Source: a virus
Length of the DNA stretch: 20,329 nt
Virus record (IMG/VR): IMGVR_UViG_3300025892_000207
Location: 1 to 20,329 of that record
Reading direction: 5' to 3' (one strand)
In this document: in pieces, positions 12,682 to 20,132 of the stretch
Layout: each line of letters opens with the position of its first letter
Numbering within the stretch: position 1 is the stretch's first letter
Program-made: the position numbers and the translations under genes
The notes under the pieces: generated by a model
The model's database searches: none
What the model saw: the letters and a program-made list of their open reading frames with translations, nothing else
Told to the model about the DNA's origin: nothing

Positions 12682-13511
12682 TAGTTATACTCCATAAACT
12701 TCTTATCTAACTTTTTAATAATATCAACATCAGATTTATAATTTTTTCTCCAGAATTCCATATTCATTTCCTTATATTTCTTGACGATTTCTGGTGGAAG
12801 AATAATTCTTGGTGGTTTATATTCCACTCTTCTTTTCACTGTATGCAAATCCTTAAGATTACATGCCTTATCAAAGTTCTCATTTGAGTATTCTACATTC
12901 TCAAAGTCATGAGAATAATAAGGTTTCTCTAGGAACTCATAGACACCTCTCATTGTCTTTTCTGGTTCTTTACATAGGTTCTCATATTCAATAAAGTATA
13001 TCATCTCTGGATTGAGTGCAAATCCTTCTTGAAGGAAAGAGTAATAGTTAATTATTTCTCTTTGAAAAAGTTCATCAATTCTTATAAAAATATTTTGAGA
13101 AAATATTTTTTCATTAATTTGTTTAGTATAAAAACAATTTTTATTTAAAATAACTTCAAAGGAATTCAAAATTGAAACAATATCTCTTACAGGACATAAA
13201 ATCTTCGTATAAGGAAAGAGAGCACTAAGAAAGTTTGTTTTCTTTGTCCAATCTCTTGAACTATCAAAAATCACTGGTTCTTGAAGATGATTATAATAAC
13301 CTTCAAAAATTCCATACATTAGATTTTTTCTTTGATCTTCTGTGACTGTAAGATTACTTTCTGCACTAGTCACTATATCAATCGCAGTTCCTGTGAGTGC
13401 TTCTACTGGTGATGCAATATCAGCATAAAACTCTGGATTTTGTTTGAGTATTGATGAGAATAATGTAGAACCAGACCTAGGAAGTCCAGAGATGAAATAA
13501 TAAGATTTCAT
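12681..13511 (-). CDS. PAPS-dependent sulfotransferase
   Basis: 276 residues. The 5'-phosphosulfate-binding loop is GLPRSGSTL at residues 9-17, and the 3'-phosphate-binding segment CPVRDIVSILNSF has R109 and S117; both are diagnostic for the sulfotransferase family that moves sulfate from PAPS to hydroxyl or amino groups. The C-terminal half is helical with YEFLEKPYYSHDFENVEY, as in carbohydrate-type members. It lies between two 2OG oxygenases, 10 bases after the first and overlapping the second by one base. The likely acceptor is a glycan of the same cluster, by context only. It appears full length. Confidence 0.88.
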   Translation of the reverse strand: MKSYYFISGLPRSGSTLFSSILKQNPEFYADIASPVEALTGTAIDIVTSAESNLTVTEDQRKNLMYGIFEGYYNHLQEPVIFDSSRDWTKKTNFLSALFPYTKILCPVRDIVSILNSFEVILNKNCFYTKQINEKIFSQNIFIRIDELFQREIINYYSFLQEGFALNPEMIYFIEYENLCKEPEKTMRGVYEFLEKPYYSHDFENVEYSNENFDKACNLKDLHTVKRRVEYKPPRIILPPEIVKKYKEMNMEFWRKNYKSDVDIIKKLDKKFMEYN

Positions 13512-13521
13512 ATCTCAGGAC

Positions 13522-14139
13522 TCAGGATTGTGGATAATTAATAGTACCTTTTGGTAGGGCAATTAAATTAAAAGAAATTGAAATTCTTTCTTCGTCGTGA
13601 TTATTGGTTTCTACTGAATGAGGAAGATATGAAGGAAAGAGAATAATATTACCCTCTACTGGTTCAATACGGATACTTTCTCCAGTAAATTGATTTTTCT
13701 GTGAAGTAAGAGCACATCCATTCCACATACGATTGATTGCTGGATTTTGGAGTACCAGTTTTCCACTTTCATCAGGTGCTGAAAGATAGAAGACACCAGA
13801 GAATACTTCACGATTTACGTGTTCGGTATTCATACACTGGCGAGTATCATTAATATTCATCCACGCCGATGTGAGAGCAATATCACAGTCTACAAAGTCT
13901 AAATCTGCAGATGCCTTAAATCCCAACTGACAAAGATACTCAAAGAGTGGTCGTAGTTCTACAACACTTTGAAGTGTATCTGGAGATTGATAACCAGCAA
14001 TATTTGATCCTGATGTTTCTTTAGTTGGATTTTCTTCTTTATAAGTTCTTATTGCATTCAGGAAGATTTCTTTATGTTCCTCAAACTCTGGGTATTCACT
14101 TTGCCAGAGGGGAACAGAATAAATTGGCATTAAGTTCAT
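13522..14139 (-). CDS. 2OG-Fe(II) oxygenase (copy 1, most typical)
   Basis: 205 residues with the clearest family signature of the three: AWMNIN then NTEHVNREVFSGVFYLSAP with ligand H107, LQNPAINRMW, GNIILFPSYLPHSV with H174, and ERISISFN with R185 binding 2-oxoglutarate. This is the Pfam 2OG-FeII_Oxy_5 pattern common in marine phages, where the target is usually unknown. The ATG at 14139 or a second at 14130 could serve; neither has a strong ribosome site. The 62 bases up to DUF1566 gene C are very AT-rich and may hold a promoter I cannot define. First gene of the enzyme operon. Confidence 0.85.
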   Translation of the reverse strand: MNLMPIYSVPLWQSEYPEFEEHKEIFLNAIRTYKEENPTKETSGSNIAGYQSPDTLQSVVELRPLFEYLCQLGFKASADLDFVDCDIALTSAWMNINDTRQCMNTEHVNREVFSGVFYLSAPDESGKLVLQNPAINRMWNGCALTSQKNQFTGESIRIEPVEGNIILFPSYLPHSVETNNHDEERISISFNLIALPKGTINYPQS

Positions 14140-14192
14140 AGTTTATTCAAATCAATATTATATATTATAAGTTATATATGGTTATTATGCAA

Positions 14193-14231
14193 GTACAAAG
14201 TTCAATAAGTCACACACCTGAAGGCACGAAC
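14193..14231 (-). repeat. Shared 3'-end repeat, copy C
   Basis: 39 bases identical to 7576-7614 and, over 36 bases, to 8047-8082. It covers the last codons, the stop and the 9 bases after the DUF1566 C gene. All three copies are in direct orientation. Confidence 0.9.
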
Positions 14232-14672
14232 GCATCGTCCGCTCACGCACGACGATCTAGTGATCTGCCCCGTTACCATGGAAACTATGGTTTTAGTTGA
14301 TGCAGGATATGCGGGATAACCTGATGTAGACCAATAGTAGTTGTTGGAGTAACTGTCCCAATATGTTCTACAAGTGTATCCTGGGTTAGATAGTTGTGAA
14401 CAATTTGGTATGAACCAGACACTGCAACAGACAGCACCTGTATGGTTCTGGATTGGAGAAGTATAGCTTGCGGAACTATTCTCAGCAGTATAGGCAGATG
14501 CACATGTGATGGCATCACCAATATCGTTCCAGTTTCTCGAAACCTCAGTGACTGCTGGTGCTACAATCCAGATAATACCACCGGTTTTACAGATGACATT
14601 TCCTCCAACTGATTCCCCTAAAGAATGACTTTGATTAAACTGCTCTAATGTTCTACCAACGACGATTGTCAT
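14202..14672 (-). CDS. DUF1566/Lcl-C-like lectin-fold protein C
   Basis: 156 residues. Blocks: GGNVICKTGGIIWIVAPAVTEVSR, VWFIPNCSQLSNPGYTCRTYWDSYS, YYWST, RCVRAFRCVTY. It has extra cysteines (VCCSVW) in a longer central insert than A. A good ribosome site (AGGAG, spacing about 6) precedes the ATG, which lies 2 bases after the stop of the 251-residue gene, so it is co-transcribed from the late box at 15455. Like A and B it is probably a small adhesin or fibre-tip protein; its placement directly after the fibre genes supports that. Structural role is inference. Confidence 0.75.
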   Translation of the reverse strand: MTIVVGRTLEQFNQSHSLGESVGGNVICKTGGIIWIVAPAVTEVSRNWNDIGDAITCASAYTAENSSASYTSPIQNHTGAVCCSVWFIPNCSQLSNPGYTCRTYWDSYSNNYYWSTSGYPAYPASTKTIVSMVTGQITRSSCVSGRCVRAFRCVTY

Positions 14673-14673
14673 A

Positions 14674-15429
14674 TTACTCTCCTAAAATAGCAAAGAAATC
14701 TTGAGGAAGACGACAATCTGTTGCAATTTGTTTCAGTTCTGTTACAAGTTCTTCTGGAACTGTTTCATTTGTTTTCAGTACATCCCAAATTGTTCTAAAG
14801 TCATTGTACATTCCCAAATCTAATTTTGCAATTGCCGATGGAAATGACATTGCAAGAATTGGCTTTGTTTCCATGATTGATGCCACAAATTGATTGAATT
14901 CCACAGATTCAATCAAATACTTCTTAAACTTCACCCACAATATAGGAGGTGGAGGTGGAAGTTGATTCTCTGGTCTATAAGTATAGGTTTTTTTCTTTGT
15001 GTCTATTTCCGCCTTTGGTAATGGTGCCCCTAATTCTGCGGAACTTCTATAAGGAATATCATAATCTGTAGTATCTTCATCTATAAGAAGAATAACATAT
15101 TTTCTTTCCTTTGAATACCATACTGATTTATGAGTTTCTGGATCATAATCATAAGTTGTAGAGACCCAAAAATTATTTTCTTCATCAAAAGTGAGGGTTT
15201 CATCAGCAGAGAATTGTTCAATTTCCTCCTCGGTCATTTCATCAGTTCTTTCAATTTTGATCTTTGCAACTGGAGGAACATATGGTCCTTCCCAACCCCA
15301 AAGATGAAGTTCTGCATCATCAATTTCCGTTAAGTCTTTACGAATTGCCTTATTTTCAAATCTCCAGTAATCTGGAAGTTCTTGTGGGGTATTGCCCGTA
15401 GGTGGGCTATAAAGTTTTACTTGTTCCAT
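14674..15429 (-). CDS. Tail-fibre-associated protein of unknown function
   Basis: 251 residues. The N-terminal part (LPDYWRFENKAIRKDLTEIDDAELHLWGWEGPYVPP) follows the pattern of short phage proteins in which an amino-acid-frame phrase, x-R-x-DLTE-(L/I)-(S/D)-DxEL-x-x-x-GW-x-GP, precedes tail-fibre or assembly functions. The middle is acidic with repeated strands, then a PPPPP run near residue 172. The C-terminal 85 residues are helical and carry no known motif. It follows the long fibre gene from a perfect late box 26 bases upstream. AAGGAG lies 14 bases before the ATG, further than ideal. A chaperone or structural role is possible. Confidence 0.6.
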   Translation of the reverse strand: MEQVKLYSPPTGNTPQELPDYWRFENKAIRKDLTEIDDAELHLWGWEGPYVPPVAKIKIERTDEMTEEEIEQFSADETLTFDEENNFWVSTTYDYDPETHKSVWYSKERKYVILLIDEDTTDYDIPYRSSAELGAPLPKAEIDTKKKTYTYRPENQLPPPPPILWVKFKKYLIESVEFNQFVASIMETKPILAMSFPSAIAKLDLGMYNDFRTIWDVLKTNETVPEELVTELKQIATDCRLPQDFFAILGE

Positions 15430-15454
15430 TTATAAAAAATTAACTCCTTTTTAT

Positions 15455-15462
15455 TATTTATA
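15455..15462 (-). promoter_or_regulatory. T4-type late promoter box
   Basis: Exact TATAAATA on the minus strand in the 36-base gap between the fibre stop (15466) and the next ATG (15429), 26 bases from the latter. It is intergenic and at the same distance as the boxes at 8535 and 7094, the best-supported late promoter of the window. Confidence 0.75.
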
Positions 15463-15465
15463 AAA

Positions 15466-17259
15466 TCAAACTGCAATTGTAGATAAATTACCAGAATCAT
15501 CAACAATCAAACGATATTGAGTACTATTTGGAGATGTTAAAATTACACCTTGAGATGTATCAAATCCAACTCGGGCATCTCCAATTACATGAAGTTTTGC
15601 TGTTGGATTTTCTGTTCCAACTCCTACAGAACCACCGGCACCAACAATAAATTGTGTCTCAAAACTAGAATTATTAATAGCAAATAATGAGGAACTATCG
15701 TCTTTGGATATTGAGAAGTATTGACTACTAGAGTCTGATTCTTCAAAACTTAAAGATCCCGATTCATTACTATACGCCTTTATCAACGTATCAAAAGTAA
15801 CTCCTGCACCAGTAGAAACTAGAATAGAACTAGTAACATCTAAATTTGCTCTTGGTGATGTGGTTCCAATACCAAGTCTCGTGGTTGATGGGTTATAAAT
15901 TAACTTATCAGTAACTCCAAATCCAGTTGTTGATGCTGCACCAGTAACATATGTTAGAGTTTGATTTTGATTTGAAATGTTTGATGTTATATCATTAGAT
16001 CTATTATTAATAGTTCCGGTAATAATAGCATCGCCAATTACATGAAGTTTTGCTGTTGGATTTTCTGTTCCAACTCCTACAGAACCACCAGCACCAACAA
16101 TAAATTGAGATTCAAAACTAGAATTATTGACGGCAAATAATGAGGAACTATCGTCTTTGGATATTGAGAAGTATTGACTACTAGAATCCGATTCTTCGAA
16201 ACTCAATGAACCAGATTCATTACTATAAGCCTTTATCAACGTATCAAAAGTAACTCCTGCACCAGTAGAAACTAAAATAGAACCAGTAACATCTAGATTT
16301 GCTCTTGGACTTGTCGTACCAATACCAAGTCTTGTGGTTGATGGATTATAGGCAAAGGTATCAGTAAATCCTAAACCAGCAGTAGAACCATTAATGGTTC
16401 GGAATAGTGCTGGTTGAATTTTATTTTCAGTATTGGATACAGAACCATCAGCAGATGTGCCATTGATGGTTCCAGTGATAATAGCATCACCTATAACATG
16501 AAGTTTTGCTGTAGGAATTGTGGTTCCAACTCCTACAGAACCACCGGCACCAACAATAAATTGTGTCTCAAAACTAGAATTATTGACGGCAAATAATGAG
16601 GAACTATCGTCTTTGGATATTGAGAAGTATTGACTACTAGAATCCGATTCTTCGAAACTTAAAGATCCCGATTCATTACTGTATGCCTTTATCAACGTAT
16701 CAAAAGTAACTCCTGCACCAGTAGAAACTAGAATAGAACTAGTAACATCTAAATTTGCTCTTGGTGATGTAGTTCCAATTCCCAAACGATTAGTAGAAGG
16801 GTTATAGGCAAAGGTATCAGTAAATCCTAAACCAGCAGTAGAACCGGAAATGGTTCGGAATAGTGCTGGTTGAATTTTATTTTCAGTATTGGATACAGAA
16901 CCATCAGCAGATGTGCCATTGATGGTTCCGGTAATAATAGCATCGCCAATTACATGAAGTTTTGCTGTAGGAATTGTGGTTCCAACTCCTACAGAACCAC
17001 CAGCACCGACAATAAATTGCGTTTCAAAACTAGAATTATTGACGGCAAATAATGAGGAACTATCGTCTTTGGATATTGAGAAGTATTGACTACTAGAGTC
17101 TGATTCTTCGAAACTTAAAGATCCCGATTCATTACTGTATGCCTTGATTAAAGTATCAAAAGTAACTCCTGCACCAGTAGAAACTAAAATAGAACCAGTA
17201 ACATCTAGATTTGCTCTTGGTGATATGGTTCCAATACCAAGTCTCGTGGTTGATGGGTT
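15466..17259 (-). repeat. Four tandem near-identical repeats of about 456 bp in the fibre gene
   Basis: Units begin at NPSTTRLGIGT: 17259-16804 (456), 16803-16348 (456), 16347-15895 (453) and a final 429-base copy ending at the stop. Each encodes ANLDVTGSILVSTGAGV...SSSQYFSISKDDSSSLFA...FIVGAGGSVGVGT. Copies differ mainly at third positions and in one linker: copy 3 has SNDITSNISNQNQTLTYV where copies 1 and 2 have SADGSVSNTENKIQPALF. Confidence 0.9.
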
Positions 17260-20115
17260 AAATACAAACTTATTGGAAGAAATACCAGCAAGAGAAGTCG
17301 TTGCAGTGCCAGTAAAGAATGAAATAAATTGTTCCTGATTAGTTGTGTTCTCTGTTGGTACGATACCACTTGTAGGAAGATTAAGTAAGTTAGATCCATC
17401 ACCTTCAAAAGAAGTTGCGGTTACAACTCCAGTAATGTTTGCACCCTTTAAACCATCAATTTGATAAGGAGTATTTAATTTATTGGAATTAGTTTGTGCT
17501 GCATTACCCATATAATCATGAGCACTACACTGATAATGAAGAACAATCGGAGTTATATCAGTTACAACAATCTCAGTATATGTTGATGTTGAAGTAACGT
17601 TTGTGGTGTATTGTGTAGTTTTGTCTGCCTCAAGATAGAATCTAAATGGGTGACTTGACATATCACCAGAACTCAAAGTAAATCTATAAGTTCTACCTGG
17701 AGTAAATGTCAGGAATGGAGATTCTACTCCATTAATCACATAACCATTACTACTACCTGAACCATTATATCTGTGTGCTGCGGTCTTAGAAGCAATGGTT
17801 ACTGAATAGTTGACTGTAGTACCGTGTGGTGCTTGTAGGTAATCAAAACCTGTAAATGCTGGAGCAGTAACAATACCAGCAGAAACATTAATACCACCAC
17901 TATTAACTATAATTCCACTTCTTGCCGTTATTAGACCAATAGAATCAATGTTGGTTACATCTTCATAAGTTAAAGTCCCACCAATAGTAACATTTCCACT
18001 AAAGGTTGCTACACCAGTAATATTAATATTACCAGTTCCGGTGATGTCATTACCATTAAGATCTAAATCACCACCTAATTGTGGTGTAGTATCTGCAGAT
18101 ATATCTGTAGTAACACCAGTAACTTTAGAGAAATCTATCGATCCATCAAAAGAAGTTGCGGTTACAACACCAGTAATATTAATATCACCAGTTCCAGTGA
18201 TGTCATTACCATTAAGATCTAAATCACCACCAAGTTGTGGTGTAGTATCTGCAGATATTTCTGGTATTCCATCAATATTAGTAGTAGCAATTCCAGTAAT
18301 TCTACCATCAGAATCAACTTGAATAACTGCTGTCGAACTAGAATCTCCATAAGTACCAGCAGAAGCACCAGTTAAATCAACTAAATTTGATCCGTCACCA
18401 TAATATGTTACAACACCAGAGGTGGCAGTAACAATTCCTGAAGAAATTTGAACCGTTCCTAATGTAGAAATACCAGAAATAGATAATCCTGTTCCAACTA
18501 AACTACCCGATACAACAGAAGATCCAGTAAACTCTCCGAAGACCTCACTGTATATTCTATTAGCAGTGATAACACCCGTTATTCTAGCATCACCATCAAC
18601 AATAAATTCTGTATTTCCGAATCCAATCGTAGTATTACTAGCAGTTGTAACACCAGAAATATTAACATTATCTAACTCAGTATGTCCATCTACATCTAAG
18701 TCACCATTAGCATCAATGGCACCAGTAAAGGTTGATGCACCTGATACATTTAAGTTGTCAAGTTCAGTATGCCCATCAACATCAATACCACCTGTACCAA
18801 TATCAAGTGTGGTAAATGTACCGACACCAGTAGAATTAATATGTCTTACCGATGTAATATCATCAAAGTCTGCTTCAATATTTCCTACAGCAAACTTAGT
18901 GCCTGCAGACATTGATGTTGTACCAACACCAAATGCATAGTTTGTCAACCAAGCATCAGTGTTCAGACCAGTAAATGAATTGGTCTTAAACCACATAATC
19001 TTCTTATATGTGGAAGGAAGTGTTTCTCCTGCACCAGGATTTACAAGAGTGATAAGTGGTGATCCTTCTGTTGATGCAAGAGCAACACCACCATGATTTG
19101 CAGTAGTATCATTTGAGATGTCATTTCCACCCGCATCTGTTCTAAATCCAAGAATAATATCGGGGTCAGATATCTTTAAAGTTTCAGCAAAAATTGTAGC
19201 AGAAGTACCACCAATGGTAACTGTTCCATCTACATTTAAATTGCGAGTAACTTTTAAATCTCTGGTAACAGTAAGATCCTGACCAATATTTACATTGCCA
19301 CCAATAGTCGGATTAGCAACAAAACCAATCGTTGGTGCGGAACCTTCACCAGTTCCACCAGTGACTTCTATTTCATTTGCTGTTCCACTAACCGATTCAA
19401 CATAATCACCAGTAGTGTCACCACCAAGAGCAACACTATTAGGTTGGATTGTTGCCGCTAAAGATACATTACCAGTACCATCAAAACTAATCTGAGAAGC
19501 AACAACATCTCCGGTCAATTCAAATGTTCTTGCGGTTGCTAATGATGTTGCCGTATCCGCATTACCAGTTAAATTTCCAGTGAATGTGGTAGCAGTGATT
19601 GCTCCAGAAACATTAACGTCATCAAGTTCAGTATGACCATCAACATCTAAGTCACCATTAACATCAATAGCACCAGCAAAAGTAGAAACACCACTTATAT
19701 TAACGTCATCAAGTTCAGTATGACCATCTACGTCTAAGTCACCATTAGCATCAATGGCACCAGTAAACGTTGATAGACCTGATACATTAAGATTATCTAA
19801 CTCAGTATGGCCATCAACATCTAAGTCACCATTAGCATCAATAGCACCAGTAAACGTTGATAGACCTGATACATCAAGATTATCTACTTGAAAAGTACCC
19901 CCTCCACCAGATCCTATCGTGATACTTCCTACAGTCAGAATACCACTTACAAGAACATCACCACGAACTTCTAATTCTGCACTAGGTTCAAAGATAGTAG
20001 TTCCAATACCAACTTGACCAACAACCTCCAATACCTTTTGGTTCTCGGTACTTCCTTCTATTCCAATTTTTTGTTGTTGATTTCTTCCACTAAGGAATCT
20101 AATTGGTGCTGCCAT
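15466..20115 (-). CDS. Long repetitive virion structural / fibre-like protein
   Basis: 1549 residues, rich in Gly, Ser, Thr, Asp, Asn and nearly free of Cys. Seen in order: MAAPIRFLSGRN start; three 29-residue repeats (79-165); a block containing ISDPDIILGFRTDAGG and a WLTNYAFGVGTT stretch; two more 29-like units near 450; paired TPQLGGDLDLNGNDITGTG units; a cupredoxin-like insert at about 757-875 with H822, C863, H866, M869; then four near-identical 152-residue repeats to the C-terminus (from residue 953). GIGTT and VGVGT turns recur. Such proteins are fibre or appendage components in T4-like cyanophages. No intramolecular chaperone or collagen-like tip is seen. The start lacks a strong ribosome site. 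Confidence 0.8.
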   Translation of the reverse strand: MAAPIRFLSGRNQQQKIGIEGSTENQKVLEVVGQVGIGTTIFEPSAELEVRGDVLVSGILTVGSITIGSGGGGTFQVDNLDVSGLSTFTGAIDANGDLDVDGHTELDNLNVSGLSTFTGAIDANGDLDVDGHTELDDVNISGVSTFAGAIDVNGDLDVDGHTELDDVNVSGAITATTFTGNLTGNADTATSLATARTFELTGDVVASQISFDGTGNVSLAATIQPNSVALGGDTTGDYVESVSGTANEIEVTGGTGEGSAPTIGFVANPTIGGNVNIGQDLTVTRDLKVTRNLNVDGTVTIGGTSATIFAETLKISDPDIILGFRTDAGGNDISNDTTANHGGVALASTEGSPLITLVNPGAGETLPSTYKKIMWFKTNSFTGLNTDAWLTNYAFGVGTTSMSAGTKFAVGNIEADFDDITSVRHINSTGVGTFTTLDIGTGGIDVDGHTELDNLNVSGASTFTGAIDANGDLDVDGHTELDNVNISGVTTASNTTIGFGNTEFIVDGDARITGVITANRIYSEVFGEFTGSSVVSGSLVGTGLSISGISTLGTVQISSGIVTATSGVVTYYGDGSNLVDLTGASAGTYGDSSSTAVIQVDSDGRITGIATTNIDGIPEISADTTPQLGGDLDLNGNDITGTGDINITGVVTATSFDGSIDFSKVTGVTTDISADTTPQLGGDLDLNGNDITGTGNINITGVATFSGNVTIGGTLTYEDVTNIDSIGLITARSGIIVNSGGINVSAGIVTAPAFTGFDYLQAPHGTTVNYSVTIASKTAAHRYNGSGSSNGYVINGVESPFLTFTPGRTYRFTLSSGDMSSHPFRFYLEADKTTQYTTNVTSTSTYTEIVVTDITPIVLHYQCSAHDYMGNAAQTNSNKLNTPYQIDGLKGANITGVVTATSFEGDGSNLLNLPTSGIVPTENTTNQEQFISFFTGTATTSLAGISSNKFVFNPSTTRLGIGTISPRANLDVTGSILVSTGAGVTFDTLIKAYSNESGSLSFEESDSSSQYFSISKDDSSSLFAVNNSSFETQFIVGAGGSVGVGTTIPTAKLHVIGDAIITGTINGTSADGSVSNTENKIQPALFRTISGSTAGLGFTDTFAYNPSTNRLGIGTTSPRANLDVTSSILVSTGAGVTFDTLIKAYSNESGSLSFEESDSSSQYFSISKDDSSSLFAVNNSSFETQFIVGAGGSVGVGTTIPTAKLHVIGDAIITGTINGTSADGSVSNTENKIQPALFRTINGSTAGLGFTDTFAYNPSTTRLGIGTTSPRANLDVTGSILVSTGAGVTFDTLIKAYSNESGSLSFEESDSSSQYFSISKDDSSSLFAVNNSSFESQFIVGAGGSVGVGTENPTAKLHVIGDAIITGTINNRSNDITSNISNQNQTLTYVTGAASTTGFGVTDKLIYNPSTTRLGIGTTSPRANLDVTSSILVSTGAGVTFDTLIKAYSNESGSLSFEESDSSSQYFSISKDDSSSLFAINNSSFETQFIVGAGGSVGVGTENPTAKLHVIGDARVGFDTSQGVILTSPNSTQYRLIVDDSGNLSTIAV
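17500..17850 (-). other. Cupredoxin-like domain inside the fibre protein
   Basis: Encoded segment from about LQAPHGTTVNYSV to HYQCSAHDYMGNAAQ. It has the beta-sandwich-like order FLTFTPGRTYRFTLSS, HPFRFYLE, TPIVLHYQC, and the type-1 copper ligand set H822, then C863-x2-H866-x2-M869, spaced as in amicyanin-like cupredoxins. The residues for mononuclear copper are all present. Function as an active copper site is not proven. Confidence 0.6.
18046..18260 (-). repeat. Tandem pair of about 156-bp units in the fibre gene
   Basis: Two copies of a SADTTPQLGGDLDLNGNDITGTG-encoding stretch lie exactly 156 bases (52 codons) apart, for example ACCATTAAGATC at 18052 and 18208 on the plus strand. The linker differs (VTATSFDGSIDFSKVTGVTTD). 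Confidence 0.8.
19621..19881 (-). repeat. Three tandem 87-bp repeats in the fibre gene
   Basis: Residues 79-165 are three units of 29 residues of the form (N/D)-(L/V)-(D/N)-(V/I)-SG-x-STF-x-GAID-x-NGDLDVDGHTELD. At least one and a half further units occur around 18670-18790. Units differ by few residues. Confidence 0.9.
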
Positions 20116-20132
20116 TTTTCTACTTTAAAATA

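Noticed and set aside
7585-14672. Diversity-generating retroelement acting on the DUF1566 genes
   Set aside because: The fold and C-terminal variability would fit, but no reverse transcriptase, accessory protein or template repeat is visible in the window, and the differences among copies include length changes and are not obviously confined to adenines.
18566-18940. Plus-strand open frame of 124 codons, and similar plus-strand frames at 18041-18322, 17144-17338, 7751-8059 and 8192-8440
   Set aside because: They lie wholly or almost wholly opposite well-supported minus-strand genes with repetitive or Ser/Thr/Gly-rich codons, which leave the reverse frame open by composition.
15466-19881. Regular repeats that could be read as a CRISPR-like array
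   Set aside because: The repeats are in frame, encode recurring fibre motifs, have unit lengths divisible by three and lack unique spacers of even length.
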